From: an uncultured Bacteroides sp.
Lineage (GTDB): Bacteria > Bacteroidota > Bacteroidia > Bacteroidales > Bacteroidaceae
Length of the DNA: 34,344 nucleotides
Direction of reading: 5' to 3'
Assembly (NCBI RefSeq): GCF_949298305.1
Contig: NZ_CASFWU010000018.1
Span: 1-34,344, forward strand
Shown here: positions 1-8,051 of the stretch, piece by piece
How positions within the stretch are numbered: the first letter of the stretch is position 1
Layout of the letters: every line of letters starts with the position of its first letter
Program-made: the position numbers and the translations under genes
Notes under the pieces: generated by a model
The model's input: only the letters and a program-made list of their open reading frames with translations
What the model was told of the DNA's origin: nothing
Database searches by the model: none

Positions 1-86
1 TTACCTTCTTCGGGAATAGGAGCCGGTCCGTGGTTAGGACCCTTCTTTACAACACACATGTGTTCCACTTCGTGTGAATAAGTCAT
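1..86 (-). CDS. 5' end of a gene, probably a NifU-like iron-sulfur scaffold-type protein (partial)
   Basis: Reading the minus strand from the ATG at 86-84 gives 28 codons that run off the window. The protein starts MTYSHEVEHMCVVKKGPNHG and continues through APIPEEG. From memory, this N-terminus (CVVKKGPNHGPAPIPEEG) matches a family annotated as iron-sulfur cluster assembly scaffold proteins, encoded beside a so-called GGGtGRT protein in Bacteroides and Clostridia; that is recall, not a search. A Bacteroides -7 box on the same strand about 60 bp upstream supports a real start. The functional part of the protein, including any cluster-binding cysteines, lies outside the window, so the function is tentative. 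The existence of the gene is more certain than its name. Confidence 0.5.
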   Translation of the reverse strand, partial: MTYSHEVEHMCVVKKGPNHGPAPIPEEG

Positions 87-146
87 AATTAGCTCTTTTA
101 GTTAGTTATAATTAATAAAAACGTAAGTCCGTTTTAAAACCAAAGG

Positions 147-178
147 CAAAGGTAACCGTTTTCTTTAATTCATCCAAC
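147..178 (-). promoter_or_regulatory. Bacteroides-type promoter for the partial gene at 1-86
   Basis: On the minus strand the sequence TACCTTTG (154-147) fits the -7 consensus TAnnTTTG exactly. A TTGG-like -33 element lies 19 bp upstream. Transcription would start near 140, giving a leader of roughly 55 nt before the ATG at 86. Confidence 0.5.
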
Positions 179-181
179 CGT

Positions 182-858
182 TCAATTTGACTTTTTTATT
201 AAAAATAAGTAATACTCAAGGAGAGTCTGACGTATTGCCATGTCTACTTTGCAATATATGCTTACTGAAGATGCGTATAGCTTTTTCATGCGAGGTGGGA
301 TGATTAGTGGGTAGATGACTTGAATGCCGGTGTGGCGTGAGGGGCGGGCGATTGGCATTCCTGTTTCCATCCGTCTGTTGGCCAAACTGTTGATGTACAG
401 TTGCTGATGGAATAAATAGGCAGCCGGTTTTATCACCCGTTACATCTTGTGTGTGGGACGTTTGCCATGCAGTTGCCGGATAAGCTGTTTGACGATTGTG
501 TCCGTTTGCTTTGTGATGTCTTGCCGCCTGTTTTTCTGCCGGTGTCGTCCTTTCTTTCCGTTTTGTCATCCATACGCTTGTATGCGGATGTTTTTCCGGA
601 TGGATATCGCGGACTTTTTCTTTTTCTATGTGGAACTTTCGTTCTTTTTCCTTATTTATTTGTAGCTTTGCGCAGAGAAACGTCAATGCAGATGGTTGAA
701 GTTGAAGTCGGGTCTGTTGACAGAGTATGCTTGCGGCACGTGTCGCCGCTTGTGCGGCAGGATACCTTCATCTGTATGAAATGCGTTTCCCGTTTTTTTC
801 GTGGTGCAAGAAATAGTTGCTGATGATGCGTGAATTTGTATATGGAGACCAGAAGAAA
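182..858. other. Intergenic stretch with no convincing gene
   Basis: Open frames exist on both strands (for example 449-823 plus and 216-686 minus). They overlap each other, show no recognisable motif and have low-complexity or His/Lys/Arg-rich translations typical of chance frames. The plus strand is T/G-rich between about 440 and 660. I see no tRNA, rRNA or clear repeat here. It could hold a decayed gene or an unannotated RNA, but nothing in the sequence shows that. Confidence 0.5.
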
Positions 859-1064
859 CTCATGTTTCGCAAGTGCAGTTTGAAGATTGGCGAAGCCAAA
901 CTTGCAGGAGATGAAGGAGTAAAAGGAGTTATCGCCCATCAGGGTGGTCTTGGGAGTTAAAGCCAATAGCTTAAACGTATGGTTGGCATCCTTTTTCACA
1001 GAGGTATTGGCTTAACTTCTTAACTGCTTAACTACAACCCGTTAATAAACTTGCGAAACTTAAA
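859..1064 (-). repeat. Dispersed intergenic element with terminal inverted repeats, copy A
   Basis: About 206 bp. The left end CTCATGTTTCGCAAGT (859-874) is the inverted counterpart of the right end ACTTGCGAAACTTAAA (1049-1064), with a few mismatches. The reverse complement aligns almost throughout with the copy at 20209-20406, including a shared block around GTGAAAAAGGATGCC and the phrase CAAGTTTGGCTTCGCC. The hairpin core is at 934-949 and is partly decayed (GCCCATC/GGGTGGTC). The last part of the end sequence is repeated at 1070-1087, so the boundary next to the acyltransferase gene is duplicated. Confidence 0.8.
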
Positions 1065-1111
1065 CTTTTAATAAACTTGTGAAACTAAAATAATAACAAT
1101 ATTTCCATTCT

Positions 1112-1870
1112 ATGAGGTTCCTTTATTACATTTATCAGGTTTGTATAGCCTTGCCTATTCTGCTGGTGTTGACTTTGTTGACTGCATTGGTTACTATTGT
1201 CGGTTCGCTGATAGGGGGGGCACATGTGTGGGGATATTATCCTGGTAAAATCTGGTCCCAGCTGACTTGTTATTTGCTGTTGCTGCCTGTTAAAGTGCAG
1301 GGGCAGGAAAAATTGCATGACCGTACTTCTTATGTTTTTGTTCCTAACCATCAGGGAGCTTTTGATATATTTCTGATTTATGGTTTCCTGGGGCGCAACT
1401 TCAAATGGATGATGAAGAAGAGCCTGAGGAAAATTCCGTTTGTAGGTAAAGCCTGTGAAAGCGCCGGGCATATTTTTGTGGACCGCAGCAATCCGAAAAA
1501 AATGTTGTCTACCATGCGGCAGGCTGAGGCATCTTTGACAGATGGTGTTTCGTTGGTCGTTTTTCCGGAGGGTGCCCGCACCTTTACCGGTCATTTGGGC
1601 AGTTTCAAACGTGGCGCTTTTCAGCTGGCCGACGATTTGCAGCTGGCAGTGGTGCCTGTTACCATAAACGGGTCTTTTGAGGTGTTGCCGCGTACTGGAA
1701 AATGGATTCATTGGCATCGGCTTACGCTGACCATTCATACTCCTATTCCTCCAAAAGGGAAAGGGGCCGAGAACATCAGGCTTACCATGAGTGAAGCGTA
1801 TGCAGCTGTGGAAAGCGGGCTCCCGGAAAAATATAGAGGAAAGGTGAACGATGACCCCCGGAATGCCTGA
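1112..1870 (+). CDS. plsC: 1-acyl-sn-glycerol-3-phosphate acyltransferase (PlsC family)
   Basis: The 252-residue protein belongs to the lysophospholipid acyltransferase family, which transfers a fatty acyl chain to lysophosphatidic acid in phospholipid synthesis at the inner membrane. An N-terminal hydrophobic segment (about residues 5-35) would anchor it. The catalytic HX4D motif is NHQGAFD, with His80 and Asp85. The glycerophosphate-binding motif FPEGART starts at residue 151. The length fits the family. It stands alone on the plus strand, between a dispersed element (copy A ends 48 bp before the ATG) and the convergent trp operon. No ideal promoter is visible; a weak TAAACTTG lies in the repeated end of copy A. 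A paralogue acting on another lysophospholipid or lipid A intermediate is possible. Confidence 0.9.
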   Translation: MRFLYYIYQVCIALPILLVLTLLTALVTIVGSLIGGAHVWGYYPGKIWSQLTCYLLLLPVKVQGQEKLHDRTSYVFVPNHQGAFDIFLIYGFLGRNFKWMMKKSLRKIPFVGKACESAGHIFVDRSNPKKMLSTMRQAEASLTDGVSLVVFPEGARTFTGHLGSFKRGAFQLADDLQLAVVPVTINGSFEVLPRTGKWIHWHRLTLTIHTPIPPKGKGAENIRLTMSEAYAAVESGLPEKYRGKVNDDPRNA

Positions 1871-1910
1871 ACTTAAATCTCTGAATGATTCAAATTAAGG
1901 CTTTGGCAGA

Positions 1911-2182
1911 ACTTCAAGTTTCGGATTTCCCGAATTGATAATCGGCGAAGTCAAACTTGCAGGAGTGAGAAGAAGCCATCGCCCGCCAGGGCGGGCTTGG
2001 ATGTAAGAGACCGATAGATGAGCCAATGAAGAATGAGGAATGAAGAATAAAAGGAATTCTGCGACTCATTAATCATTATCCATTATAAGGCTATCGGCTT
2101 TCACTGCTGACGAAGCGCATCAAAGTGACAACTTCTATCCCTTCTTAACTTCCGGTAGAATCTGAAATCCGGAACTTGAAGT
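1911..2182 (-). repeat. Dispersed intergenic element with terminal inverted repeats, copy B
   Basis: About 272 bp, between the acyltransferase gene and the convergent end of the trp operon. The ends are ACTTCAAGTTTCGGATTT (1911-1928) and its near-perfect inverted partner AAATCCGGAACTTGAAGT (2165-2182, one mismatch). Inside are CGGCGAAGTCAAACTTGCAG and the hairpin core GCCCGCCAGGGCGGGC (1981-1996), both shared with the other copies. This copy is longer because its middle carries AATGAAGAATGAGGAATGAA-type short repeats. Orientation matches copy A. Confidence 0.75.
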
Positions 2183-2292
2183 CATAACCCACGAACTGCC
2201 GTGTAATTCATGCCTAAAGGAGGGCGGTTCCTTGACTTGACACGGACTCTTCACACATTGTTTTTTACTTGGGGACATTTCTCTGAATGTCC

Positions 2293-3066
2293 CTAATTTA
2301 TTTCGGCCTTCAGCTGTCTGATGGCCTTTTGCGCGTCTCCTTCCGCTTCGTTCAGCAGTGTGACAAAACGGCTGCCGATGATGGCTCCCGAGGCGTGGGC
2401 ACAGGCTGCTTCGAAAGTCTGGCGGTTGCTGATGCCGAAGCCTACCATGCGCGGATTGTGCAGGCGCATATCCGCTATCCGTTTGAAGTAAGCCTGTTTT
2501 TGTGCGTTGAAGTCGTGCTGGGCACCGGTGGTGGCGGCAGAAGAGACCATGTAGATGAAGCCGTCTGTATGGGCGTCAATCTCGCGTACACGAGTTTCTT
2601 CGGTCTCGGGAGTGATGAGCATGATGACGCGCAGGCCATACGTTTCCGTGGTCTTCTTATAGGCCTTTTCATAGTCGCGGAAAGGCAGGTCGGGGATGAT
2701 GACGCCGTCGATGCCGCACGCCTGGCATTGCTTGCAGAAGGCCTCGAAGCCGTAGTGCATGATGGGGTTGAGATAACCCATCAGGATGAGGGGAATGTGT
2801 ACGTCGCGGCGGATGTCCTTCAGCTGGCTGAAGAGCAGGCGGAGCGACATGCCGTTGCGCAGGGCACGGGTGGCGGCTTCCTGTATGACGATGCCGTCGG
2901 CCATGGGGTCGCTGAAGGGGATGCCTATCTCAATCATGTCCACTCCGTTGTCCTGAAGGGTGCGGATGACGTCGGCAGTGCCGTCGAGGGTGGGGCATCC
3001 GGCACAGAAATAAATGGAAAGCAGATTTTGGGGGTTGTCTTTGAATAGTTGGTTGATACGGTTCAT
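2293..3066 (-). CDS. trpA: Tryptophan synthase alpha subunit
   Basis: The alpha subunit cleaves indole-3-glycerol phosphate to indole and glyceraldehyde 3-phosphate and channels indole to TrpB. The protein is 257 residues from the ATG at 3066 (MNRINQLF), which fits the usual length; an in-frame ATG at 3132 would add an unrelated tail. The catalytic pair is visible in IEIGIPFSDPMADG: Glu46 and Asp57, equivalent to Glu49 and Asp60 of the Salmonella enzyme. The phosphate-binding end GFGISN is present. It is the last gene of the operon and starts 62 bp after trpF ends. No classic U-tailed terminator follows; only a 22-bp hairpin overlapping the stop codon is seen. Confidence 0.97.
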   Translation of the reverse strand: MNRINQLFKDNPQNLLSIYFCAGCPTLDGTADVIRTLQDNGVDMIEIGIPFSDPMADGIVIQEAATRALRNGMSLRLLFSQLKDIRRDVHIPLILMGYLNPIMHYGFEAFCKQCQACGIDGVIIPDLPFRDYEKAYKKTTETYGLRVIMLITPETEETRVREIDAHTDGFIYMVSSAATTGAQHDFNAQKQAYFKRIADMRLHNPRMVGFGISNRQTFEAACAHASGAIIGSRFVTLLNEAEGDAQKAIRQLKAEIN

Positions 3067-3128
3067 AGTCTTTAGTTGATGATTGGTTTGACATTTGGAG
3101 AATGGGTCGGATGGGGATGGTTTGTTCC

Positions 3129-3749
3129 TCATCCTTCATTCTTGATCTGATGGATAAATTGCCGGATCCGTTCCACATCCTTCACTCCGGGGCGGATTTC
3201 AAAGCGGCTGTTCAGGTCTATGCCGGCGAAGCGGGGGTGGCGGAATTGGCGGATGGCTTTCGCGCTGTACAGGTTGAGGCCACCGCTCAGCAGGAAAGGG
3301 GTGGTTCCCCGGTATCGTTGCAGCAGGCTCCAGTCGAACTGGTTGCCCGAACCTCCGAATTGCGGACATTTGGTGTCGAAGAGATAGTAGTTGCATAATC
3401 CTTCGTAGGAGGAAATGGCGGCCAGGTCTTTGCCGGTGGCGATGGAGAAAGTCTTGATGACATGCAGGCCGCTGTTTTGGATGGCGTGACAATATTCGGG
3501 TGTCTCGTTGCCGTGCAGTTGCACATATTCCAGCCCGAAGCGGTCGGCATACATCAGCACATTTTCCTTGTGCTCGTTGACGAATACACCTACCCGCCCG
3601 GCACGGAGCGGCAGGTAGGCTGGCAGTTCGCAGACACACCGGGGGGAGTAGGGATAGAAGATGAACCCTATCAGGTCTACACCCAGTTCTTCGACCTGGC
3701 GGATGTTTTCGGCTTCGGTCATGCCACATATTTTAATAAGTGTATTCAT
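3129..3749 (-). CDS. trpF: Phosphoribosylanthranilate isomerase
   Basis: TrpF converts N-(5-phosphoribosyl)anthranilate to the carboxyphenylamino-deoxyribulose phosphate used by TrpC. The 206-residue protein starts MNTLIKICGM, with the catalytic Cys at position 8. FVNEHKENV, VQLHGNE, LLSGGLN and the GIDLNSRFE motif containing the catalytic Asp follow in the expected order. The start is set by a 4-nt ATGA overlap with the trpC stop, which implies translational coupling. A longer in-frame reading upstream (to 4139) runs through trpC in another frame and is not real. It is monofunctional, not fused to TrpC as in enterobacteria. Confidence 0.96.
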   Translation of the reverse strand: MNTLIKICGMTEAENIRQVEELGVDLIGFIFYPYSPRCVCELPAYLPLRAGRVGVFVNEHKENVLMYADRFGLEYVQLHGNETPEYCHAIQNSGLHVIKTFSIATGKDLAAISSYEGLCNYYLFDTKCPQFGGSGNQFDWSLLQRYRGTTPFLLSGGLNLYSAKAIRQFRHPRFAGIDLNSRFEIRPGVKDVERIRQFIHQIKNEG

Positions 3750-4585
3750 AAAGGTCGTTGTTTCAGTAAGTAAGATGCTGTGTCTATCTGCTTGATGAAG
3801 TCTTTCAGTGACTGGCCCGGTGAGGCGGTCTTCATGAACGTCTCTCCGATGAGGAAGCCGCGGAAACCGGCTGTGCGAAGGGCCGCTGCGGTTTCGGGCT
3901 GTGCAAGTCCGCTTTCCGATACGAGCAGCGGAGCACCGGCTTCTTGCCCGGCTGTCCGTTTCAATTCTTCCGCCAGTCTGAACGAGTTCTGTACGTCGGT
4001 ATGGAAGGTGCCCAGGTTGCGGTTGTTTACTCCCAGCATGTCCGGACGGCAGGCGGCGTAGGCCAGCTCGGCGGGAGAGTGTATCTCCAGCAGTACCTCC
4101 AGACTGAGGGTGTGTGCCTGTTCCGCCAGTTCCGCACATCGTTCAGGCGTCAGACAGGCGGCTATCAGCAGTACGGCATCGGCACCTGCAATGCGTGCCT
4201 GCCACAGTTGGTACTCGTCTACAATGAAGTCCTTGCGCAGAATGGGCAGGTTTACCGTAGGGCGTGCTGTACGCAGGTCTCGCAGATTACCTCCGAAGTA
4301 TTTTTCGTCTGTCAGGATGGACAGGGCTGCGGCTCCTGCTGACTGGTAGGCGGCGGGGATGACGGCGGCCTCAGCCTCTTGGGCTATCCATCCTTTGGAA
4401 GGCGAACGACGCTTGAATTCAGCTATGATGCCCGTGGGCGATTGGGCCAATGCCTGTTTCATGCTACGATTTTTCCGTTCCAGCGATTCGGCCTGTGTAC
4501 GCAGTTGTCCGGGCGGGACTATCTGTTTTTGGCAGGCGATTTCGGCCTTCTTGTTCTCTACGATTTCAGACAATATATCTTTCAT
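3746..4585 (-). CDS. trpC: Indole-3-glycerol phosphate synthase
   Basis: TrpC closes the indole ring by decarboxylating cyclisation of carboxyphenylamino-deoxyribulose phosphate. The 279-residue protein has the N-terminal substrate motif IIAEFKRRSPSKGWI (Lys58), then ILTDEKYFGG, LRKDFIVDEYQL with the general-acid Lys, DAVLLI, LEVLLEIHS, GVNNRNL, VSESG and FLIGETFM, covering the whole barrel in family order. It starts 4 bp after trpD and overlaps trpF by 4 nt. That tight packing contrasts with the repeat-filled gaps elsewhere in the same operon. Confidence 0.97.
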   Translation of the reverse strand: MKDILSEIVENKKAEIACQKQIVPPGQLRTQAESLERKNRSMKQALAQSPTGIIAEFKRRSPSKGWIAQEAEAAVIPAAYQSAGAAALSILTDEKYFGGNLRDLRTARPTVNLPILRKDFIVDEYQLWQARIAGADAVLLIAACLTPERCAELAEQAHTLSLEVLLEIHSPAELAYAACRPDMLGVNNRNLGTFHTDVQNSFRLAEELKRTAGQEAGAPLLVSESGLAQPETAAALRTAGFRGFLIGETFMKTASPGQSLKDFIKQIDTASYLLKQRPL

Positions 4586-4589
4586 GGTT

Positions 4590-5585
4590 TCAACTGTTTA
4601 GTTCGATGAATTTCTTCAGTGTATTCAGGGCTTTGCCGCTTTCCAGCGATTCGCGGGCAATGGCAATGCATTCCTCAATCTCTTTCATAGGTTCCATTAC
4701 CTGGATGGCAAAGGCGGCATTTACTACTACACACTGGGTCTGTGCCGGCGTGGCACATCTGTTCAGGATGTTGTCGAAGATGCGGGCGGCATCCTGCTGC
4801 GTGCTGCCTCCCGACAGTTCCTCGGGGCGCGCTTCGCCGAAGCCTAATGTTCGGGGTCTGTAGATGCGCTCGTAGTTGCGGGTCATTACCTTGAACTCGT
4901 CTGTCAAGGATATTTCATCGTAACTGTCCAGACTGTTGACCACGGCAAAGTCAATGCCCAGTTTGTAGAATACGTTGGTGTAGAGACGCATTTGTGCCAG
5001 GTCGGCCACTCCCAATAGCTGATAGGCGGGGCGGCAGGGATTGACGAGTGGTCCCAATAGGTTGAACAGGGTGCGGACACCCAGAGCGCGGCGTACCGGT
5101 CCTACCAGCTTCATGGCGGGATTGAACAGCTGGGCGTGCAGATAGGCCATGTTGCACTCGTCCATGCTGCGCTGCAGCCGGTCGGGCCGGTTACTGAAGC
5201 GCACGCCGTGCTGCTCCATGACGTTGCTGGCACCGCTCACCGAGGTGGCTCCGTAGTTGCCGTGCTTGGCCACTTTGTAGCCGGCACCTGCCACGACGAA
5301 GCAGGCGCAGGTGGAGATGTTGAAGGTGTTCTTGCCGTCGCCTCCCGTTCCTACAATGTCTATGGGGCGATAAGGGGCGAAGTCTATGGGAATGCGGGTT
5401 TCCATCAGGGCTTCCCGGAAGCCTATGAGTTCGTCCACCGTGATGGCGCGCATCTGGAAGGCGGTGAGCATGGCGGCTACCTGCGCTTCGGGATACATGC
5501 CTTGTGTGATGTTGAGCAGCAGTTGTCTGCTCTCTTCCGTGCTGAGCTCTTCGTGGTTGAAGAGGCGGGATAATATTGCTTTCAT
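4590..5585 (-). CDS. trpD: Anthranilate phosphoribosyltransferase
   Basis: TrpD joins anthranilate to PRPP. The 331-residue protein has the helical N-terminal domain, the PRPP/Mg-binding loop GTGGDGKNTFNIST (residues 79-92), the KHGNYGATSVSGASNVMEQHG region and the second metal site around DEISL. The length is typical of a monofunctional enzyme; the glutaminase TrpG is a separate gene here rather than an N-terminal fusion. The gap upstream to trpG is filled by short repeats, whereas downstream only 4 bp separate it from trpC. Confidence 0.97.
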   Translation of the reverse strand: MKAILSRLFNHEELSTEESRQLLLNITQGMYPEAQVAAMLTAFQMRAITVDELIGFREALMETRIPIDFAPYRPIDIVGTGGDGKNTFNISTCACFVVAGAGYKVAKHGNYGATSVSGASNVMEQHGVRFSNRPDRLQRSMDECNMAYLHAQLFNPAMKLVGPVRRALGVRTLFNLLGPLVNPCRPAYQLLGVADLAQMRLYTNVFYKLGIDFAVVNSLDSYDEISLTDEFKVMTRNYERIYRPRTLGFGEARPEELSGGSTQQDAARIFDNILNRCATPAQTQCVVVNAAFAIQVMEPMKEIEECIAIARESLESGKALNTLKKFIELNS

Positions 5586-5611
5586 ACGTTTTTGACTGAT
5601 TGAAGAAGAGT

Positions 5612-5655
5612 GATGAATGGTTAATGGTAAATGGTTAATGATAAATGATGAATGG
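5612..5655. repeat. Short degenerate tandem repeat between trpG and trpD
   Basis: ATGGTTAATGGTAAATGGTT-type 7-8 bp units fill part of the 137-bp gap between trpG and trpD. Similar short repeats occur between trpB and trpE (8014-8047), inside copy B and upstream of gltD (22074-22116). Confidence 0.6.
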
Positions 5656-5665
5656 CAGAATGGGT

Positions 5666-5722
5666 ACTAATCACTAACCGCTAACCGTTGACCACTAATC
5701 ACTAACCGCTAACCGTTGACCA

Positions 5723-5732
<10 letters not shown>
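5666..5732. repeat. Perfect 28-bp tandem duplication abutting the trpG stop
   Basis: The 28 bp at 5666-5693 (starting ACTAATCACTAACCGC and ending CCGTTGACC) are repeated exactly at 5694-5721, followed by a partial third unit ACTAACCGCTG that runs into the trpG stop codon (5723-5725). Each unit is itself made of CTAACCG-like subrepeats. Confidence 0.85.
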
Positions 5733-6331
<599 letters not shown>

Positions 6332-6339
6332 ACTATATT

Positions 6340-6576
6340 ACTCAAGTTTTGGGTTTGATATTTCACTGGAAGTTAAGAAGTTATAGAAGTTGTCACTTCG
6401 CTTTGCTTTGCTAGAAGTTAAAGCCGATAGTCTTACAAAAGGAAAAATTGGCAGTAACAGGTCTATTGGCCTTTAACTTCTAAGCCCGTCCTGGCGGGCG
6501 ATAACTCCTTCTAACTCCTCTAACTCCTGCAAGTTTGGCTTCGCCGATTTTCAATTCGGTAAAACCGAAACTTAAA
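6340..6576 (+). repeat. Dispersed intergenic element, copy C, inside the trp operon
   Basis: The element fills nearly the whole gap between the trpE stop (6602) and the trpG start (6331). The ends are CTCAAGTTTTGGGTTTGA (from 6341) and an imperfect inverted partner TAAAACCGAAACTTAA (about 6560-6576). The hairpin core GCCCGTCCTGGCGGGC is at 6484-6499, followed by CAAGTTTGGCTTCGCCGATT, as in the copy at 20209-20406. The orientation is opposite to that of the operon. Confidence 0.75.
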
Positions 6577-6601
6577 TATATTATATTTGTGGATGGTGGT
6601 T

Positions 6602-8011
6602 CTACATCTTCTCTGCCATTTCGATGGCTTTTCTCAGGGCTCCCAGTTTGTTGTTCACTTCCTGCAGTTCGTATTCCTCGTTGCTGCGTGCCACGATGCC
6701 TCCTCCTGCCTGGAACCAGAGCACGCCGTTGCGACTGACGAAGGTGCGGATGGTGATGGCCTGGTTGAGCGAACCGTCCAGTCCGATGAAGCCTATGCAA
6801 CCGCCATAGGCACCGCGGTTATGGGGCTCAATCTGGCTGATGAGCTGCATGGCCCGCACTTTCGGTGCTCCGCTCAGGGTGCCTGCCGGAAAGGTGTCCA
6901 CGAAAGCCTTCACGGGGTCGGCACCGTCGTTCAGCGTCCCGCTGACGCGGCTCACCAGGTGGATGACGTGGCTGTAATATTGCGTTTCCTTGTAGAAGTC
7001 CACCTGAACGTCGTGGCAGTTGCGAGAGAGGTCGTTGCGGGCCAGGTCTACCAGCATCACGTGCTCGGCGTTCTCTTTCGGATTGTCGCGCAGGTAGCGG
7101 GCGTTGGCGGCATCCTGCTCGGGATTACCGGTGCGGCGGGTGGTACCGGCAATGGGGTCGATGTAGGCACGGCGCCCTTCGATGCGGCAGTGTGTCTCGG
7201 GCGAGGAGCCGAAGATACGGAAGCCGCCGAAGTCGAAGTAGAACAGATAGGGCGAGGGATTGATGCTGCGCAGGGCACGGTAGAGCTTGAAGTCGTCGCC
7301 CACGAAGCGTTGCTCGAAGCGTCGCGAGAGTACTATCTGGAATACGTCGCCCCGCAGGCAATGGGCAATGCCCCGGCGGATGTTGGCCTTGTGTTCTTCG
7401 TCGGTGAGCGGAGAGGTGACGGGACCGGTGGCGTGGAAGTCGTAGGCGGTGTAGTTGCGGTTGTTGATGGCTTTCTGCACTTTGTCCAGTTCACTGCTTT
7501 CGTTGTCGGCCAGCATTTCGAGTATCATCATTTCGTTGCGGAAGTCGTTGAACACAATCAGATACTTATATAGGATATAGAGCATGTCGGGGGCATCGTT
7601 GGTGGTCTCGCGGCTGTCCTTCACGTCTATCTGTTCAAAGTAACGCACGGCATTGAAAGAGGTGTAGCCATACAGGCCGCAATAGTGGCTGTACTCTCCC
7701 TCTACCCGGAAGCGGCCCAGGAAGTCGTTGACGGCGTTTTCCACCCGGTAGCTGTCGGTCACGGCCCGTTCTTCGCGCCGGCCGTCGGGCAGGCGGAAGA
7801 TGGCGGTGCCGTGGTCTATGCTGATGCTGGCCAGTGGACAGAGAGCAATGAAAGAGCGGTTGTTTTCGCTTCCGTGGTAGTCGGAGCTCTCCATCAGGGC
7901 GCTTTGCGGAAAGACGTCGCGTACCTTCAGATAGGTACTTACCGGGGTGTGCAGGTCGCCCAGCAGGATACGGCTGCGGGTGGTATAGTGGTAACGGTTG
8001 GAGGTAGTCAT
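6602..8011 (-). CDS. trpE: Anthranilate synthase component I
   Basis: TrpE makes anthranilate from chorismate with ammonia from TrpG. The 469-residue protein has the N-terminal Trp feedback motif in the form ALMESSD (Glu41-Ser42, the LLES equivalent). The chorismate-binding domain carries FQIVLSRRFEQ, PSPYLFY, GSSPETH, PIAGTTRRT, ENAEHVMLVDLARNDL, GTLSGAPKVRAM and GGCIGF in order. It is the second gene of the operon, 40 bp after trpB, and those 40 bp are short GAATGGTG repeats. The intact feedback motif suggests inhibition by Trp in addition to attenuation of the operon. Confidence 0.97.
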   Translation of the reverse strand: MTTSNRYHYTTRSRILLGDLHTPVSTYLKVRDVFPQSALMESSDYHGSENNRSFIALCPLASISIDHGTAIFRLPDGRREERAVTDSYRVENAVNDFLGRFRVEGEYSHYCGLYGYTSFNAVRYFEQIDVKDSRETTNDAPDMLYILYKYLIVFNDFRNEMMILEMLADNESSELDKVQKAINNRNYTAYDFHATGPVTSPLTDEEHKANIRRGIAHCLRGDVFQIVLSRRFEQRFVGDDFKLYRALRSINPSPYLFYFDFGGFRIFGSSPETHCRIEGRRAYIDPIAGTTRRTGNPEQDAANARYLRDNPKENAEHVMLVDLARNDLSRNCHDVQVDFYKETQYYSHVIHLVSRVSGTLNDGADPVKAFVDTFPAGTLSGAPKVRAMQLISQIEPHNRGAYGGCIGFIGLDGSLNQAITIRTFVSRNGVLWFQAGGGIVARSNEEYELQEVNNKLGALRKAIEMAEKM

Positions 8012-8013
8012 GG

Positions 8014-8047
8014 GGTTAATGGTGAATGGTGAATGGTGAATGGTTAA
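8014..8047. repeat. Short tandem repeat between trpB and trpE
   Basis: Three GTGAATG copies in a row plus related GGTTAATG units make up almost all of the 40-bp gap. They resemble the repeats at 5612-5655. Confidence 0.6.
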
Positions 8048-8051
8048 TGAC

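Noticed and set aside
449..823. 124-codon plus-strand frame as a gene
   Set aside because: No recognisable domain, odd composition, overlaps equally long minus-strand frames; no promoter fits.
2272..2293. Hairpin GGGACATT/AATGTCCC at the end of trpA as the operon terminator
   Set aside because: On the trp transcript the following bases are AAGTAAAAAAC rather than a U-run, and the stem overlaps the stop codon. It may still aid 3' end stability.
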